64,000 nt of DNA from Zonotrichia leucophrys gambelii (GCF_028769735.1 NW_026992301.1:35001-99000), one strand, 5' to 3'. Counted from the first letter of the stretch, positions 11,640 through 23,320 are shown. Numbers and translations are program-made. The notes: generated by a model not told the origin, from the sequence alone.

Positions 11640-13170
11640 GGGCTGCGGCTCCTCGGTGCCCCATTTGTCCCCTCTTGTCACCGCCACCCCCTCCCGTGTC
11701 ACTTACCATTCCCTGCCCTCCCCCATCGCTGCCATCCTGGGCACCCACGGAGGATTTTCCCTCCTCCTCCTCCTCTTCTTCCTCCTCCTTCCCGGCTCTG
11801 CCGCTCCGCTCCGCGCCAAAGTTGTCGGTGCCAAAGTTTCTCGCGTTTCCATCCACCTGTCCCCAAGGCCGGAGCTTCTCCGAGGACTTTTTAACTCTTT
11901 CCAGGAACCTCATCCCTCCTTCCAAGGGGAAGGGACAAAAGGTTTGCATCTCTCTTGCCAATAAGGTGAAAAAAGTATTAATCTCGCTGGGCAAATTTGG
12001 GGCAAAAGGGCAGGGGAGTCTCCTGTGGGGCGCGTCCCACCTGCCACAGGTGCGTTCGTTAGGTAGGAAGAGCCTGGGAGACCAAAAGAGGCAGGAGGAG
12101 GGGGGAAATGAAATGTAAATACATCCATAAATATATGGATTGATTGATTGATACCCAAAATGATCCATAACTATATGGATTAATTGATGGATATCCAAAA
12201 ATATCCGTAAATATATGGATTAATTAATGTCTACTGGACACCTCCCCCCCTTTATTTCCCCTGGCTCCCAGCTGATGCTGCTCTCCCAAAATTCCCAGCC
12301 CTGCCCTGGAGGGAAAATAAATAAAACCCAGGACGAGAGCAGGGGGAAGCTCCTTGGCTCGCCCTTGGGCTTTGGGTGTTGGGATCGTGTTCCGGGCCGC
12401 CAGCTGCTCCCGGACCATCGGGAATGCCGAGCCCGGAGAGCTGGAAACAAGGACACGAGCCAGATCCAGCCCTGCCAGTGCCGAGCCTGAGGGTTTATTT
12501 TAGACCTGAGACTAAATCAGGGCCCATTTGAAAGCGAAAATATTAACAGTACAGAACTGTGTGGGCTAGATTTTTTTAATGGTAATGTCTTTTTTCATAA
12601 GGGTTTGAGCATGAATAGTTGGCTTGCAAATCAATAAAAATGTTGACAGGTACAGGAAGGAAAGGAAAAGAAAACCAGAAATGGAATGTCATGTGTTTCT
12701 GTAAGACTCGCTGTGGAAATTTAGATCAAAGGAAAAAAAGCAGTGTACACTAATTTTGGGCTTACGCTTTCTACTCAACAGCTTCATCAGGTGAGAGTTT
12801 TGCAGAATTTTTTTTTTGTTTATTTCTTAGCTTGCACAGTCTCGATGAGCATCAAGAAACAAGGGATGCTCGTCGCAAAAGAGGCTCAATTTTTCTACTG
12901 AGAATAATTTCAAACGCAAGACAACGTTCTTTAAAGAATTAGGGCTAGGGTTAGGGCTAGGGTTTAGGGTTAGGATGGGTAGCAGCGATATTCTGGAGCA
13001 AAAGCAGTCATTAAAAATGCAGACAAAAAGGGCATTTTTGTGATTTTCTTTCGCAAATAGCGTTCTGGAGGGAATTGTGTGGTGAACGAGCCCTCATTTT
13101 TGCCCCTGGCGATTGCAGCCCCGGGTCAGATCAGCTCGAGGCGCCCCCGAACCGCGGTCCCGCCCCAGGG
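11640..13170. other. intergenic stretch, no gene seen
   Basis: Holds a GC-rich part (11.64-11.95 kb), a two-to-three-copy AT-rich repeat at 12120-12230 based on ATATGGATTAATT, and a short telomere-like tract at 12938-12976. Around 12848-12880 GATGAGCATC and GATGCTCGTC form an imperfect inverted repeat. None of the ORFs has a recognisable domain. Confidence 0.5.
12938..12976 (+). repeat. short degenerate telomeric (TTAGGG) tract
   Basis: Five or six units of TTAGGG with GCTAGGG and TTTAGGG variants. Confidence 0.8.
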
Positions 13171-13174
13171 CGGG

Positions 13175-14113
13175 TCAGTCCCGGCGCTCCTCGCCCCACT
13201 CCTCGTTGCACAGGTCGGTCTCGCAGCAGGAGTAGCGGGAGCTCAGCCGGGACTCGGCGTCCGACGCCCGCTCCCGGCCGCAGTTCAGGGCCGAGGTGCA
13301 GCCCTGCTGGTAGTAAAGGGTCATCTTACCTGCGGGGGGGACGAGGAAAAGAAAAATACGTGGAAATCGGATTTTTGGAGCTTTGGGGAGAAGCCGAGCT
13401 TTGAAATGTACCCCCAAATTAAGGCAAAGATTGGTTTAATTAGGAGAAAAAGAAAATCAGAAAATAAAAGTAAGAAATCTCCGTGATGCATCCACGGAGA
13501 CAACCCCTGCCCCCCAGGGAGAGTCTCCCCTTGGCTTAAAAATTACTTTTTGAAAGTTTTTTGGTCCTTTTGAACCTCTCAGCAGGGAAGGAGAGGGTGA
13601 GGAAGAGGCCAAGGAGAAGCTGCCTGCAAACCAGGTGGATTTGGGTTAATAAAAGGGAAAAATATCAGATTTCGGTGAACAAGGGAAGGAGAAGGTGGGG
13701 AAGCCCAGGAGAGGCTCCCTGCAGGTTCTGCCTGCAAACCAGGTGGATTTGGGTAAATAAAAGGGGAAAGATCCGATTTGGGTGAGCAAAGGGATAAAAC
13801 AAGGGAAGCAAAGAGCGGGGACAGCCCCGGGGACGCACCCAGGGAGGTTTTGATGAGCGCACACTTCTCCCGGCGCTCGCAGCTCGTCACGTTGGCGCCC
13901 CGCAGGCAGCCCACCAAGGGGATCTTGTACTTGCACAGGTGGCACCGGAGAGCCTCGGCTGCGGCAGAGGGGGGAAAACGGGATGAATTTTGGGGAAAAC
14001 CTGGGCAGAATCCGTTAAATCTGATTTGTTCTCCGCTCACCGGCTCCGAGGCACAGGAGGAGGCTCAGCCCCAGCAGGAGCAGCTTCGTGGTGGGAAAGG
14101 TTCGGGATTCCAT
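13175..14113 (-). CDS. secreted Ly6/uPAR-domain protein, HEP21-like
   Basis: Three exons with exact phase-1 joins: 14113-14041 (signal peptide), 13958-13839, 13329-13175. They encode 115 aa, the usual size for a one-domain Ly6 protein. The N-terminus has a hydrophobic LLLLGLSLLLCLG core, a typical signal peptide. The mature part starts near LRCHLC and ends with CCETDLCN, the diagnostic Ly6/uPAR closing motif; ten cysteines are present, as expected for a three-finger fold. There is no hydrophobic C-terminus, so a secreted rather than GPI-anchored product is likely. NVT is a possible N-glycosylation site. Chicken carries the Ly6-type egg protein gene HEP21 in the MHC-B region beside TRIM genes, so synteny suggests orthology, though this is not proven. 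The function of HEP21 is poorly known. Confidence 0.85.
13600..13795. repeat. two-copy duplication in the last intron of the Ly6 gene
   Basis: GCCTGCAAACCAGGTGGATT followed by TGGGT(T/A)AATAAAAGGG occurs twice about 120 bases apart. Confidence 0.85.
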
Positions 14114-14124
14114 CGGCTCCGTGG

Positions 14125-14350
14125 GGGGAGAAGGGCTCGGGAATTCAGGAATTCAGCTCTGGGATGAGTTCCACTCCCTGGAATGAGAACGGCTCAAGAA
14201 TTCAGCTCTGGAATGAGAACGGCTCAGGAATTCAGCCCTGGAATTAATTCTGCTCTCTAGAATGAGAACAGTTCCAGAATCCAGCTCTGGGATGAGAAGG
14301 GTTCAGGAATTCAGCCCTGGAATTCAGGAATTCAGCTCTGGGATTCCCTC
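14125..14350. repeat. tandem repeat upstream of the Ly6 gene
   Basis: About six imperfect units of roughly 36 bases with AGGAATTCAGC(T/C)CTGG and AATGAGAAC. It occupies the presumed proximal promoter of the minus-strand Ly6 gene. Confidence 0.8.
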
Positions 14351-14696
14351 GGGGCTCAGTCCTGGGATATCCCACCTGGGATAGGGTGGGAAAAAAAATC
14401 CCAAAACAACAGCGGCAAAACCCTCCCGGTTCTTTTGTTTTGTGCCTCTTGGGGCAGAAGGAGCAGAGAAAAGCTTGGTTTTCCTCCTGAGATAACCCCA
14501 AAAAAAGGAAGTCTGGGGAATTGTGGAGATTTTAGTGGTTTTGGTTGCAGGGAATAAAATGATGTAATGAGGAAAAAAGCGCTTTATTGCCAAAGGCGCT
14601 CGGCAGCTCCTGCAGCTGAACCGGAACCAGAATTTGGGTAAAGAAGAAGAGAAAAAGGTCAGATTTGGGTGAACGAAGGGGTAAAAAAGACAGTAC

Positions 14697-14769
14697 CGCC
14701 CAACGTGGGGCTCGAACCCACGACCCTGAGATTAAGAGTCTCATGCTCTACCGACTGAGCTAGCCGGGC
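14697..14769 (-). tRNA. tRNA-Lys (anticodon CTT)
   Basis: 73 bases including the discriminator base. Folds as a standard cloverleaf with acceptor GCCCGGC pairing GTTGGGC, D-loop GCTCAGTCGGTAGAGC, anticodon loop ACTCTTAAT and T-arm GTGGGTTCGAGCCCCAC. No intron. Identical in sequence to the copies at 16238 and 21135. Confidence 0.97.
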
Positions 14770-14779
14770 TCCTGGAAAC

Positions 14780-16237
14780 CGGCATTTTCACTATTTTTTT
14801 ACTAAAATTAAAAGCTTCATTTGACTTCTGTAAAATGCTTATTTATTTAAAAATTAAACCGGTTTCTTTTTCAAAAAACATTAAATTAAGCCTAAGAAAC
14901 ATAAAAGTAAAGAATATAAAACAATATGAAAATAATAAATATATCTTTATGTGCTAAAATATATTTTATGTATTTATTTACTCATTAGAATAGACGGTGT
15001 ATTTATATATTTTATATGGATTTATACATAAATTAGACACCATATAATACATTTGTTCACCTATTTATGTATTATTATTTATACATTATTTTAAGAAATA
15101 TATTTTAGATATATAAAAGCATACTAAAATAAAAGCATATATATAACATATTTTATATTTTAAATATATATTTAAAATAGATTTTTAAAATATATATTTT
15201 ATATATATTTATTATATAAAATATATTTTTTATTAGTCATAAAATTAATTTTAATTTAATACATTATTTTAAAAGTATATATTTTAGCTATATAAAAGCA
15301 TATTAAAAATATATATAAAATCTTTTATATATTAAAAAAAATTGGTCATAAAAGTAAAAATCCCTGCTTCTTTACAAGTTCGAGGAGATGCTGGGATGAT
15401 GCCGATGGACACGGAGCGCACAAGGAGAACTCCAAAAGCCCCCGAAAACCCCCCAAAAGGCGGTGCCTCACCCAGCCGAGCGCTCCACGGGGCTCCCGGC
15501 GCCGCCGCCCCGAGCCCCCTTTATCCCCGCGCTGCCCTCGGGGCCTGAACGACCCCGAATCCGGGGAACAATGCGGGGAACACCTGGACAAACACCCGGA
15601 CAGACACCTGGACAAACACCCGGACACGGCCCCCGCTCCCTTTGTCCCCCCTCTGTCTCCGCGTCCCAAAAAACCTCCAAAATTTGGGAACTCAACTGCA
15701 AATCCCGCACGGATTTTGGGGGGACGGGGATGGAGCCGGAGCCTCCCGGGATGCCCTGTGGGGTCTTAATTAGCGGCAGGGATAATTATCCGGTGATTAA
15801 TGCCCTGTCTGGCTGCTCCGGGCTGTTCCCGAGGCCTTTGGGGCCGGTCCTGTCCCGATGTTTGTGCAGCTGCCCGGGCGTGAAATTCCTGGTGTCGGTC
15901 CAAATCCTGATTTTTGGGCTCAAATCCGCATTTTTGGGTCCCAAGTCCTCCTTTTTGGGGCTCAAATCCCGAAATTTCTGAGTCCCACCCCCCCCCCCCA
16001 TCCCAATCTTCCAGAGCGTGAAATTCCTGGTGCCAGTCCAACACGTCCTTTTTAAAAAAATTACTATACAATTAATAATAATAAGAATAGTTTAAGAAAT
16101 TTAAAAGAAATAATTAAATACGAATAAAAAATTAAACACTAAAATAAATTAAGGAAAGGAGTAATAGTTTTAAAATAATATAATACCTAAAGGTTAAAAT
16201 GTATGACTTTTGGGTAGAGAAATAGGAAAACAACTGT
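14780..16237. other. intergenic between two tRNA-Lys genes
   Basis: 14780-15350 is strongly AT-rich. 15380-15770 is a CpG-rich island of unknown purpose containing short ACCTGGACAAACACCCGGAC repeats (15585-15625). 15875-16045 contains two copies of GCGTGAAATTCCTGGTG. No gene recognised. Confidence 0.5.
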
Positions 16238-16310
16238 CGCCCAACGTGGGGCTCGAACCCACGACCCTGAGATTAAGAGTCTCATGCTCTACCGACTGAG
16301 CTAGCCGGGC
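16238..16310 (-). tRNA. tRNA-Lys (anticodon CTT)
   Basis: Same 73-base sequence as the 14697-14769 gene, same strand; flanks differ beyond short tracts, so this looks like an older duplication or gene conversion. Confidence 0.97.
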
Positions 16311-16652
16311 TCCTGGTGGAAGTTTGAGGCTGCTGCTTTAGTGTTGACAAATCCGAACAAAAAAATTCAAGATTTTTCAGGAATCTGGGCAGAGGACGCG
16401 GCCCCTCATGCTGCCGTGAAGTTAAAATCTTAATTTTTATTTAAAAAAGAAAAAACTATATAAATAAGTGTTTTTTAATTTTCTTTTTTTACTGCTCAAT
16501 AAAAGACGGACCCTGGGCAGGTGGAAGGGGACGTCTGGCGGGAGAGGCACAAAAAGAGAAGAAGTGGGATAATTTTGAGGTTAGGAGATGTTAAATCCTG
16601 GAAAGGATTTTGAAAAACACAAAGAAGTGGGTTTTTTGGACAAAAATAACGC

Positions 16653-16724
16653 TTCCCTGACCGGGAATCGAACCCGGGCCGCGGCGGTGAGAGCGCCGAA
16701 TCCTAACCACTAGACCACCAGGGA
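16653..16724 (-). tRNA. tRNA-Glu (anticodon CTC)
   Basis: 72 bases; acceptor TCCCTGG pairs TCAGGGA, anticodon loop GCTCTCACC, T-arm CCGGGTTCGATTCCCGG. No intron. Confidence 0.97.
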
Positions 16725-17479
16725 GATGGTAAAAAATGCCCTGGCCTCGTAAGCACAACCAAAATAAAAGATTTTTGGTTTAAATTTGCTGAAAATAGGG
16801 TCTCTGGGCCTTTTCACCCCTTTTTTTTCTCACCATCCGAACGCTAAAATCTCCCCGATTTAACCCAAACCATTCCTGGCTTCTCCCCAGCGCCTTCTCA
16901 GCCACCTGGGAGCACAGGAATTACCCCAAAAAATCCATTTTTACCCCCATTTGGGACACTCTGTTCCGAACTAAACCAGAACTGTGCAGTTTTCGCCATT
17001 TTCCCAATTTTGGACTCATCCCCATGCTTTTCATACTGGGGGAAACACCCCAGAATCCATGAAAAAATCAGATTTTGGGCATTCCAGCAGCTCCAGAAAT
17101 CTGAAGGAGCTGTGGGTGAACGGATTGGACAAATTCTTGGGTTACACGAGAATTATTAACCATTTTGCTCATTTTTTTCCCCAATTTTTCCCAGCACACA
17201 GATAAAGAAATACCAGCCTAGATCCGGCCACAGAAACGGGAATAAAACCAGAGGAGGATGAGGGGGGTGAATTCCAGCAGAAAAAAAGCCCGAATGTTTT
17301 GGAATAATGGGAAATTCGGAGCCAAAAGCTCCGACAAAAGCGGGAGGGAACGCGCTGGACGCAATTTGGGAGTTTTGGCCTCAATTCCAGGTCAAGTCCC
17401 GAGAACAAACAGCTCCATGCAGGAGCAGGAACGCGTGACTGCAGCGCCGCCTCCTCCTCCTCTCCCTCTCCACACAATT

Positions 17480-17815
17480 CCTTTTTCTGTTTGTTTTTTG
17501 CTGGGGGGGGGATTTTTGGGTGGTTTTCTTTATTTTTTGGGGTTTCTTTGTGGGTTTCTTGGGGTTTTGGGGGGGTTTTTTTGTGTGTTTTTAGTTTTTA
17601 AATTTATTTTTAGTTTTTTTGTTTGTTTGTTTGTTTGTTTGGGGTTTTTGGGTTGTTTTTTTTTTTTGTTTTTTTGGTTTTTTGGTATGGTTTGGTGTTT
17701 TGGGGGTGGGTTTTGGGGGTCTTTTCTTTTCTTTTCTTTTCTTTTCTTTTTTTTTCTTTTCTTTTCTTTCTTTTTTTTTCTTTTTCTTTTTTTTTTTTTT
17801 TTTTTTCATGGAGCT
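17480..17815. repeat. T/G-rich low-complexity tract
   Basis: Runs of TTTTTGG, GTTTGTTTG and CTTTTCTTTT. Open frames here are compositional artefacts. Confidence 0.9.
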
Positions 17816-18234
17816 TGTCTATTTTTTAATGAATTTTCTCCCAAAATTTCCGTGGAGAAGGGAGCTTGGTTTTCCAGCGTATTGGGATCACACTTGTGGG
17901 TGCAAAACTGAAGAATTTCTGGATTTGAAAAACTTAAAAGTTCAAATTTCCGGTGATGGAGAAAATGGGAATTATCTCTGCCTGTGCCTGTGATTATTTG
18001 ACTTTTTTAGTAGATGGAAATGGGAATTATCCCTTCCTGTGCCTTTAATAATTTGATTTTTTTTTTATTAATTTCCCCTCTGGGAAACAGACACAAGAAA
18101 CGATGCAAGCAAAGGAAGAGGGGAGCAAAGCTGCGAGCCTACAAAGCAGCTCAGAAATTCCCCAAAATCACCCCAAAATTAAACCCCAGCTGGCGAGGGG
18201 CTGAAAAGGGGAGTAAATTCCCCCAAAACAAAGG

Positions 18235-18307
18235 TGTTTCTGCCTGGTTTCGAACCAGGGACCTTTCGCGTGTTAGGCGAACGTGATAACCACTACACTA
18301 CAGAAAC
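18235..18307 (-). tRNA. tRNA-Val (anticodon AAC)
   Basis: 73 bases including discriminator A. Anticodon loop CCTAACAC; T-arm contains GGTTCGAAACC. The acceptor stem is GTTTCTG with CAGAAAC. Differs from the CAC genes at the anticodon and at one T-stem pair. Confidence 0.95.
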
Positions 18308-18706
18308 GCGGTCACTGCTCCTGTTGGAAAAAAATTTGTGGAAATTAGCAAAAAAAAAAGTTATTTTTCCTTTTATTGGCAATTTTGTCTACATCCCTTG
18401 TCCCTTTTTTTCTTCCTTGCTTTGAGGTTTTTTCCCCCAAAACCGCCCAGATTTGGGTCACCAGAGAAGGAATTAGGGAATTAAAACCATTTCAGACACC
18501 CCAAAATGCAGAAATGTCGAGGACAAGGTTTGTTCATTCCAGTTGACCAAATCCGACAGGAATCTCTTGGAATTCTGGTTTATAATTTGTGTGCCCCACC
18601 GATCGACCCCGATCCTATAAAGTCCGGAAAATTAAGGAGGTAAAAAAAAAAAAAGTACTACAAAAACAAAACCAAACCTAAAAATACACCCCAAAAAGTA
18701 ACTCGC

Positions 18707-18779
18707 TGTTTCTGCCCGGTTTCGAACCGGGGACCTTTCGCGTGTGAGGCGAACGTGATAACCACTACACTACAGAAAC
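18707..18779 (-). tRNA. tRNA-Val (anticodon CAC)
   Basis: 73 bases, anticodon loop CCTCACAC, T-arm CCCCGGTTCGAAACCGGG. Same sequence as the copies at 20345 and 50107. Confidence 0.96.
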
Positions 18780-19082
18780 GCCGATATCCGCCGTTTGCGT
18801 TTTTCCCCCAATTTCAAGTACCCAAAGTCCCTGGGGCTGCTCCTGAGTATTTCCAAATCCAGGGGGAAAACCTCCGCTCCTGGCTTTGGATTTCTTTATC
18901 GCTTTTTAACAATTCCCTTAGCGCTTTTAATTCATTTCCTTATCGCTTTTCATTCTTTTTTTTTTACAATTTTAATTCCTTTATCCCTTTTAATTCCAGT
19001 TGCCTTTGTGAAGGGCGTAAATAAATTGCAAAAAACCCCAACCCCCCGCACAAAATAGCCTCAAAATCGGTGGATTTTGTCG

Positions 19083-19120
19083 GATTCCAAACCAGGGAGA
19101 TTTCACGTGAAATCACGGAC
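19083..19120 (-). pseudogene. decayed tRNA-Val fragment
   Basis: GATTCCAAACCAGGGAGATT aligns with GGTTTCGAACCAGGGACCTT of the tRNA-Val genes, followed by TCACGTG for TCGCGTG; the remainder is lost. Confidence 0.5.
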
Positions 19121-19185
19121 ATTTGGGGCACCCCGAGGTTAAAAATTTATGATTTTTAAAGAATTTTGTCATTTTTAGAAAATTT

Positions 19186-19253
19186 TTCCTGATCAGGAAT
19201 CAGGGCCACGGCGGTGAAAATGATGGAGCCTCACCATTAGACCACTAGGGGAG
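19186..19253 (-). pseudogene. decayed tRNA-Glu copy
   Basis: Keeps TTCCTGATCAGGAATC, GGGCCACGGCGGTGA and CCATTAGACCACTAGGG, matching the tRNA-Glu genes, but the anticodon arm and acceptor stem are mutated and no cloverleaf forms. Confidence 0.7.
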
Positions 19254-19602
19254 GCAATTTTAAGATAAATCTTATTGTTTAAATTAATTTTGCTGTTGCT
19301 ACTTTTATTTAATATATTTTATCGTTTTTATCGCTCTCCTGTTTTTGATTGATTCGCTTATTGTCTTGAATTATTATTTGGGAGGGGATTTTAAAATAAA
19401 ATCCAATTAATTTAAAATTTAATTCATTTAAAATTCAATTTTATTAATTTTAAATTATTTTGAGCTTTCAATGATTTTTCTTATTTTTGATTCTTACCAC
19501 GCCAGGAGCGAAGTGCCCTGAGGCCGATGAGAAAAGCAGATTTGGGGCGTTTTGTTGGATAATAAATATCGGTGTAAATGGTCAAAATGGGGCGAAATCA
19601 GC

Positions 19603-19674
19603 TCCCTGGTGGTCTAGTGGTCAGGATTCGGCGCTTTCACCGCCGCGGCCCGGGTTCGATTCCCGGTCAGGGAA
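19603..19674 (+). tRNA. tRNA-Glu (anticodon TTC)
   Basis: 72 bases, plus strand, anticodon loop GCTTTCACC; otherwise nearly the same body as the CTC genes, with one D-loop change (GGTCAGG for GGTTAGG). Confidence 0.96.
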
Positions 19675-19854
19675 CAAACGCTCAAAATTTTCCTTAAAAA
19701 TTAAAATTCCTCAATTTCGGCTGAATTTGTCCCTTTTGAAAGGAAGCAGCCACCCCAAATCCATGGGATTTTAAGGCATGTCAGCGATTCCTGGGCGAAT
19801 CATATTCCCAGGTTTTCCTGGGAGTGAAATTGTGGAGATGTCGATTTGTACGCA

Positions 19855-20175
19855 GGGAAAATATTTATTTATTAATAAATAAACTTTGATATTTAAAGTT
19901 TTACACTTTTATTTCTATATAAACTTTATATTTATATAAATAAAAAAATTAATATTATAAATTTATGTATAAACTATATATCTATATAAATATAAAGTTT
20001 ATATAGAAATAAAATATATACAATAAATAAAAATAAAAATATGAATGAAATAATAACATTATAATATAAATATAATAGTATAATATAGTATAGTATGGTA
20101 TGGTATGGTATGGTATAGTATAGTATAGTATAGTATAGTATAAGTATAGTATATACATATATAAATTAAAATAAA
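19855..20175. repeat. AT-rich tract with (TATAG)n microsatellite
   Basis: Palindromic AT-rich sequence, then a TATAG/TATGG five-base repeat at about 20070-20150. Confidence 0.85.
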
Positions 20176-20344
20176 CCAGTTCTGAGTTATAAACACGGAT
20201 TTTTACCAGGGAATGGAGTAAAATTTAAACATTTTGGCGCTATAAATGCACCTAATTTTATTTTTTTATTTTGCCGGCATCGCCGTGAAGGAATTTCGAG
20301 CAATGTAGAGGCACGAAAAAATTTAAAAGTAGTACCCTTGGTGC

Positions 20345-20417
20345 TGTTTCTGCCCGGTTTCGAACCGGGGACCTTTCGCGTGTGAGGCGAACGTGATAAC
20401 CACTACACTACAGAAAC
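20345..20417 (-). tRNA. tRNA-Val (anticodon CAC)
   Basis: Identical 73-base body to 18707-18779. Confidence 0.96.
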
Positions 20418-20439
20418 GCGCCGTGTCAACGTTTGCGAC

Positions 20440-20870
20440 CCTACTGCCATCAAAACCCAAAATATAAACCTAAAGAAAACCAAACTAAAACAAACAAACA
20501 AACAAGCTCAAAAAAACTCCAAACAAAATCCCAACCCAGAAAAATAGAACACAAAAAACCAAAAACCCCCCAAAAAATCCTCAAAAAAACCCCAACCCCT
20601 TCCAAAAAAAACACAAAACAAGCAAAAAAAACCCAAACAAAATCCCCCCCAAAAAAACAACAAAAACCCTCCAAAAATAAAAAAGCCACCAAATCCCCCC
20701 AAAACAACAACAAAAAATAAACCAAACAAAAAAACCAACAAGCCTCCCCTCAAGAAAACCCCCAAAAACAAAACATAAAAATAAAAAAAAAAAAAAAAGA
20801 AAACCCCAAAAAAATCCACCGCCCCCCCCGAACAAAAAACGCCCAAAAAAAAACCCCAAAAAAATCCCTT
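20440..20870. repeat. A/C-rich low-complexity tract
   Basis: CCCCAAAAAA-type sequence without period. Lysine- or phenylalanine-rich ORFs here are artefacts. Confidence 0.9.
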
Positions 20871-21134
20871 TTCCCTCAGAATCCCGCCAATTTCCAGGCA
20901 GCTCCGCCGCCCTCAGAGGCCGCGGGGATTTGTCCCCGCCCGGAAGTTTTTAAGGACGGATTCGGATCGCCGAGGGGGAATTGGCAGAAAACAGAAAATC
21001 CAAAAATTGCCGGGAGGCAGAGATTTTTTTTGAGCCTTTGTCGCCCTAAAAGGATCTGTCTGCTGGGCAGCTCCGGGGAAAACGGGTGGAAATTTTATGA
21101 TTACTAAAATAAGTAGAGAAAAAGAAACATAGCA

Positions 21135-21207
21135 GCCCGGCTAGCTCAGTCGGTAGAGCATGAGACTCTTAATCTCAGGGTCGTGGGTTCGAGCCCCACG
21201 TTGGGCG
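21135..21207 (+). tRNA. tRNA-Lys (anticodon CTT)
   Basis: Same 73-base sequence as the two minus-strand copies, here on the plus strand. Confidence 0.97.
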
Positions 21208-21469
21208 CTTCCTTTTCCATTTTCTTTCCCTTCATCACCTAAATTTTATTATTTCTTTATTTATTGTAGTTTTTAAATTATTCTAATTTCCAAATTATTG
21301 TTATTTTTTAAATTCTTCTCCTTACTTTATTATTCCCTACTTATTTTTAATTGCAATTTTTTAAAGTCATTATCCCAGGTTTTATTATTTCCTTCTCCTT
21401 AATGTCATTCCTCCTTTTTGAAATCATTGTTCCTTTTCCGAATCCTTTTTGCTCTGCAAATTATTGTTC

Positions 21470-21864
21470 CTTTTAAACTATAATATCATATCATATCATA
21501 TAATATCACAATAAAGGGCTATAACTATAAAATAATAATAATAATAATAATAGTTGTAATCATCATCTTCGTTCCTTCTAAAATAATAATAATTAGTATT
21601 AGTATTAGTATTAGTATTAGTATTAGTATTAGTATGCCAGGTTTTCCTGGTCTTATTCTGTGAGAATGATTGTTCCTTTCAGAAATCATTATTCCATTTT
21701 AAAATCCTTTCCCCTCAACAACTGCTCCTTTTTAAATTATTATTTCTTTCTACTTTTAACAATCATTATTATTCTGTTTTTAATAATTATCCTTTATTAG
21801 TATTTTAAAAGTCCCCACAAAGCAGCAGAAAAAAAAAAAGGTAAAACCAAACCGGCCCCTCCAC

Positions 21865-21905
<41 letters not shown>
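21470..21905. repeat. microsatellites: (ATA)n, (ATTAGT)n, poly(A)
   Basis: ATAATA units near 21525-21550, (ATTAGT)n at 21592-21635, and a poly(A) run at 21869-21905 just upstream of the tRNA-Leu gene. Confidence 0.85.
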
Positions 21906-21906
<1 letters not shown>

Positions 21907-21955
21907 AAAAAAAAACACCTCCACGTTTTGCTCTGTTTTGCCCCTATTTCCCGCC

Positions 21956-22059
21956 GTCAGGATGGCCGAGTGGTCTAAGGCGCCAGACTCAAGGACTCTC
22001 CTTCCCTCGGGATTTCTGGTCTCCTCATGGAGGCGTGGGTTCAAATCCCACTCCTGACA
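21956..22059 (+). tRNA. tRNA-Leu (anticodon CAA) with a 20-base intron
   Basis: Exons 21956-21993 and 22014-22059 with an intron at 21994-22013, just after the base 3' of the anticodon, the canonical nuclear position. 84 bases when spliced. Has the long variable arm GGTCTCCTCATGGAGGC and T-arm GTGGGTTCAAATCCCAC. Only intron-containing tRNA in the window. Confidence 0.95.
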
Positions 22060-22722
22060 GCGCTGGGGTTTCTTTTAAAAAGCTGTTTTAAAAATACCCC
22101 TTTTTCCTGCTATGCTTTCCCTTTTTTCAAATGATAATTCCTTTATAAATCATTATTTCAGTTTGTAAATTGTTATTTCCCTTTTAAAATCATTATTCCC
22201 ATTTTCAAAGCATTAACCTCCTTCTAAAACTTATTTTTCCGCCTCTGATATTACTATTCCTTTTCCAACTATTATCCCTCTTTTTAAAAGCATTCATCCC
22301 CTTTTCTCAAATTATTATTCCGTTTATCGAGTGATCCTTTTTCGAATTTCCCCGCTCTTTTCCATATTGTTGCACTTTTTAAAATTTTTGAAATTGCTCT
22401 TTGTAAATAATCCTAATGCAAAATAAACAATTGACTCCTCTATAATGGGCATTAATTAATTTCAGTATTCAACTGCAATTAGTTTAGCACAGCTAGCAAA
22501 CGCCTTTCTTATAAACGTAATGAAAAAAAATACAATAAGCATTATTGTTTATTTATTTATGTATTTATTTATTCATTGCTAGGTAACAGAAGGCGCTGGG
22601 ACAGGAGGAAGGGGACGAGGCACAAAAAAAGAGGAGAAAATGAGTGTTTTGGGAGTTAGGACATGTTTAAATATCAGTAGATTTTTCCAAAAAATTACTT
22701 TCTAGCGCAAAGTAAAAGCTTA
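22060..22722. other. AT-rich spacer between tRNA genes
   Basis: Contains repeated C(C/T)TTTT(A/T)AA(A/T)-type segments with ATTATT. No gene seen. Confidence 0.5.
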
Positions 22723-22794
22723 TTCCCTGACCGGGAATCGAACCCGGGCCGCGGCGGTGAGAGCGCCGAATCCTAACCACTAGACCACCAGGGA
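22723..22794 (-). tRNA. tRNA-Glu (anticodon CTC)
   Basis: Identical 72-base body to 16653-16724. The flanks also match for a while (a following GGTTGAATT(C/T)... AAAAT-GGGTCTCTG segment), so the duplication included neighbouring DNA. Confidence 0.97.
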
Positions 22795-22959
22795 GCTGCG
22801 ATAAGGGCCTTATCGCCCATAACACGACCTAGACACAAGATTTTTGGGTTGAATTCACTAAAAATGGGGGTCTCTGTGCATTTTCTCCCTTTTTATTTCT
22901 CACTCCCAAATGGTAAAAGCCTCTCAGAACCCTCGGACCAACATTTCTCTGAATTCTCC

Positions 22960-23320
22960 TTGCAGGAAAATGGAGATGATGGAAATGATGGAAAAAAATT
23001 ATCGAAAAATGATGGAGAAATGAGGGAGAAAATTGTGCAGAAATGAGGGAGAAAATTTCAGAGAAATTATGGAGAAATTATGGAGAAATTATCGAGAAAA
23101 TGATCGAGGAATTATGGAGAAATGATTGAGAAAATGATGGAGGAAATTATGAAGAAACGATGGAGAAAATAATCGAGAAATAATGGAAATAATGGGAAAA
23201 TGATGGAGAAATTATGGAGAAAATTATGGAGAATATGATCAAGAAACTATGGAGAAAATGATGGAGAAATGACGGAGAAATTATGGAAATTATGAAGAAA
23301 TTATGGAGAAGCAATGTAAA
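22960..23320. repeat. GAGAAATTATG-type tandem repeat, block 1
   Basis: Variable 11-18 base units of GATGGAGAAA(A/T)(T/A)TATG. The same family returns at 24090-24390, flanking the B30.2 exon of TRIM gene B on both sides. Confidence 0.88.

Noticed and set aside
14697..14769. tRNA genes read as selenocysteine or mitochondrial inserts
   Set aside because: All have standard nuclear lengths, D- and T-loops and ordinary anticodons.
17591..17809. Lysine-rich minus-strand ORF
   Set aside because: Translation of a T-rich low-complexity tract.
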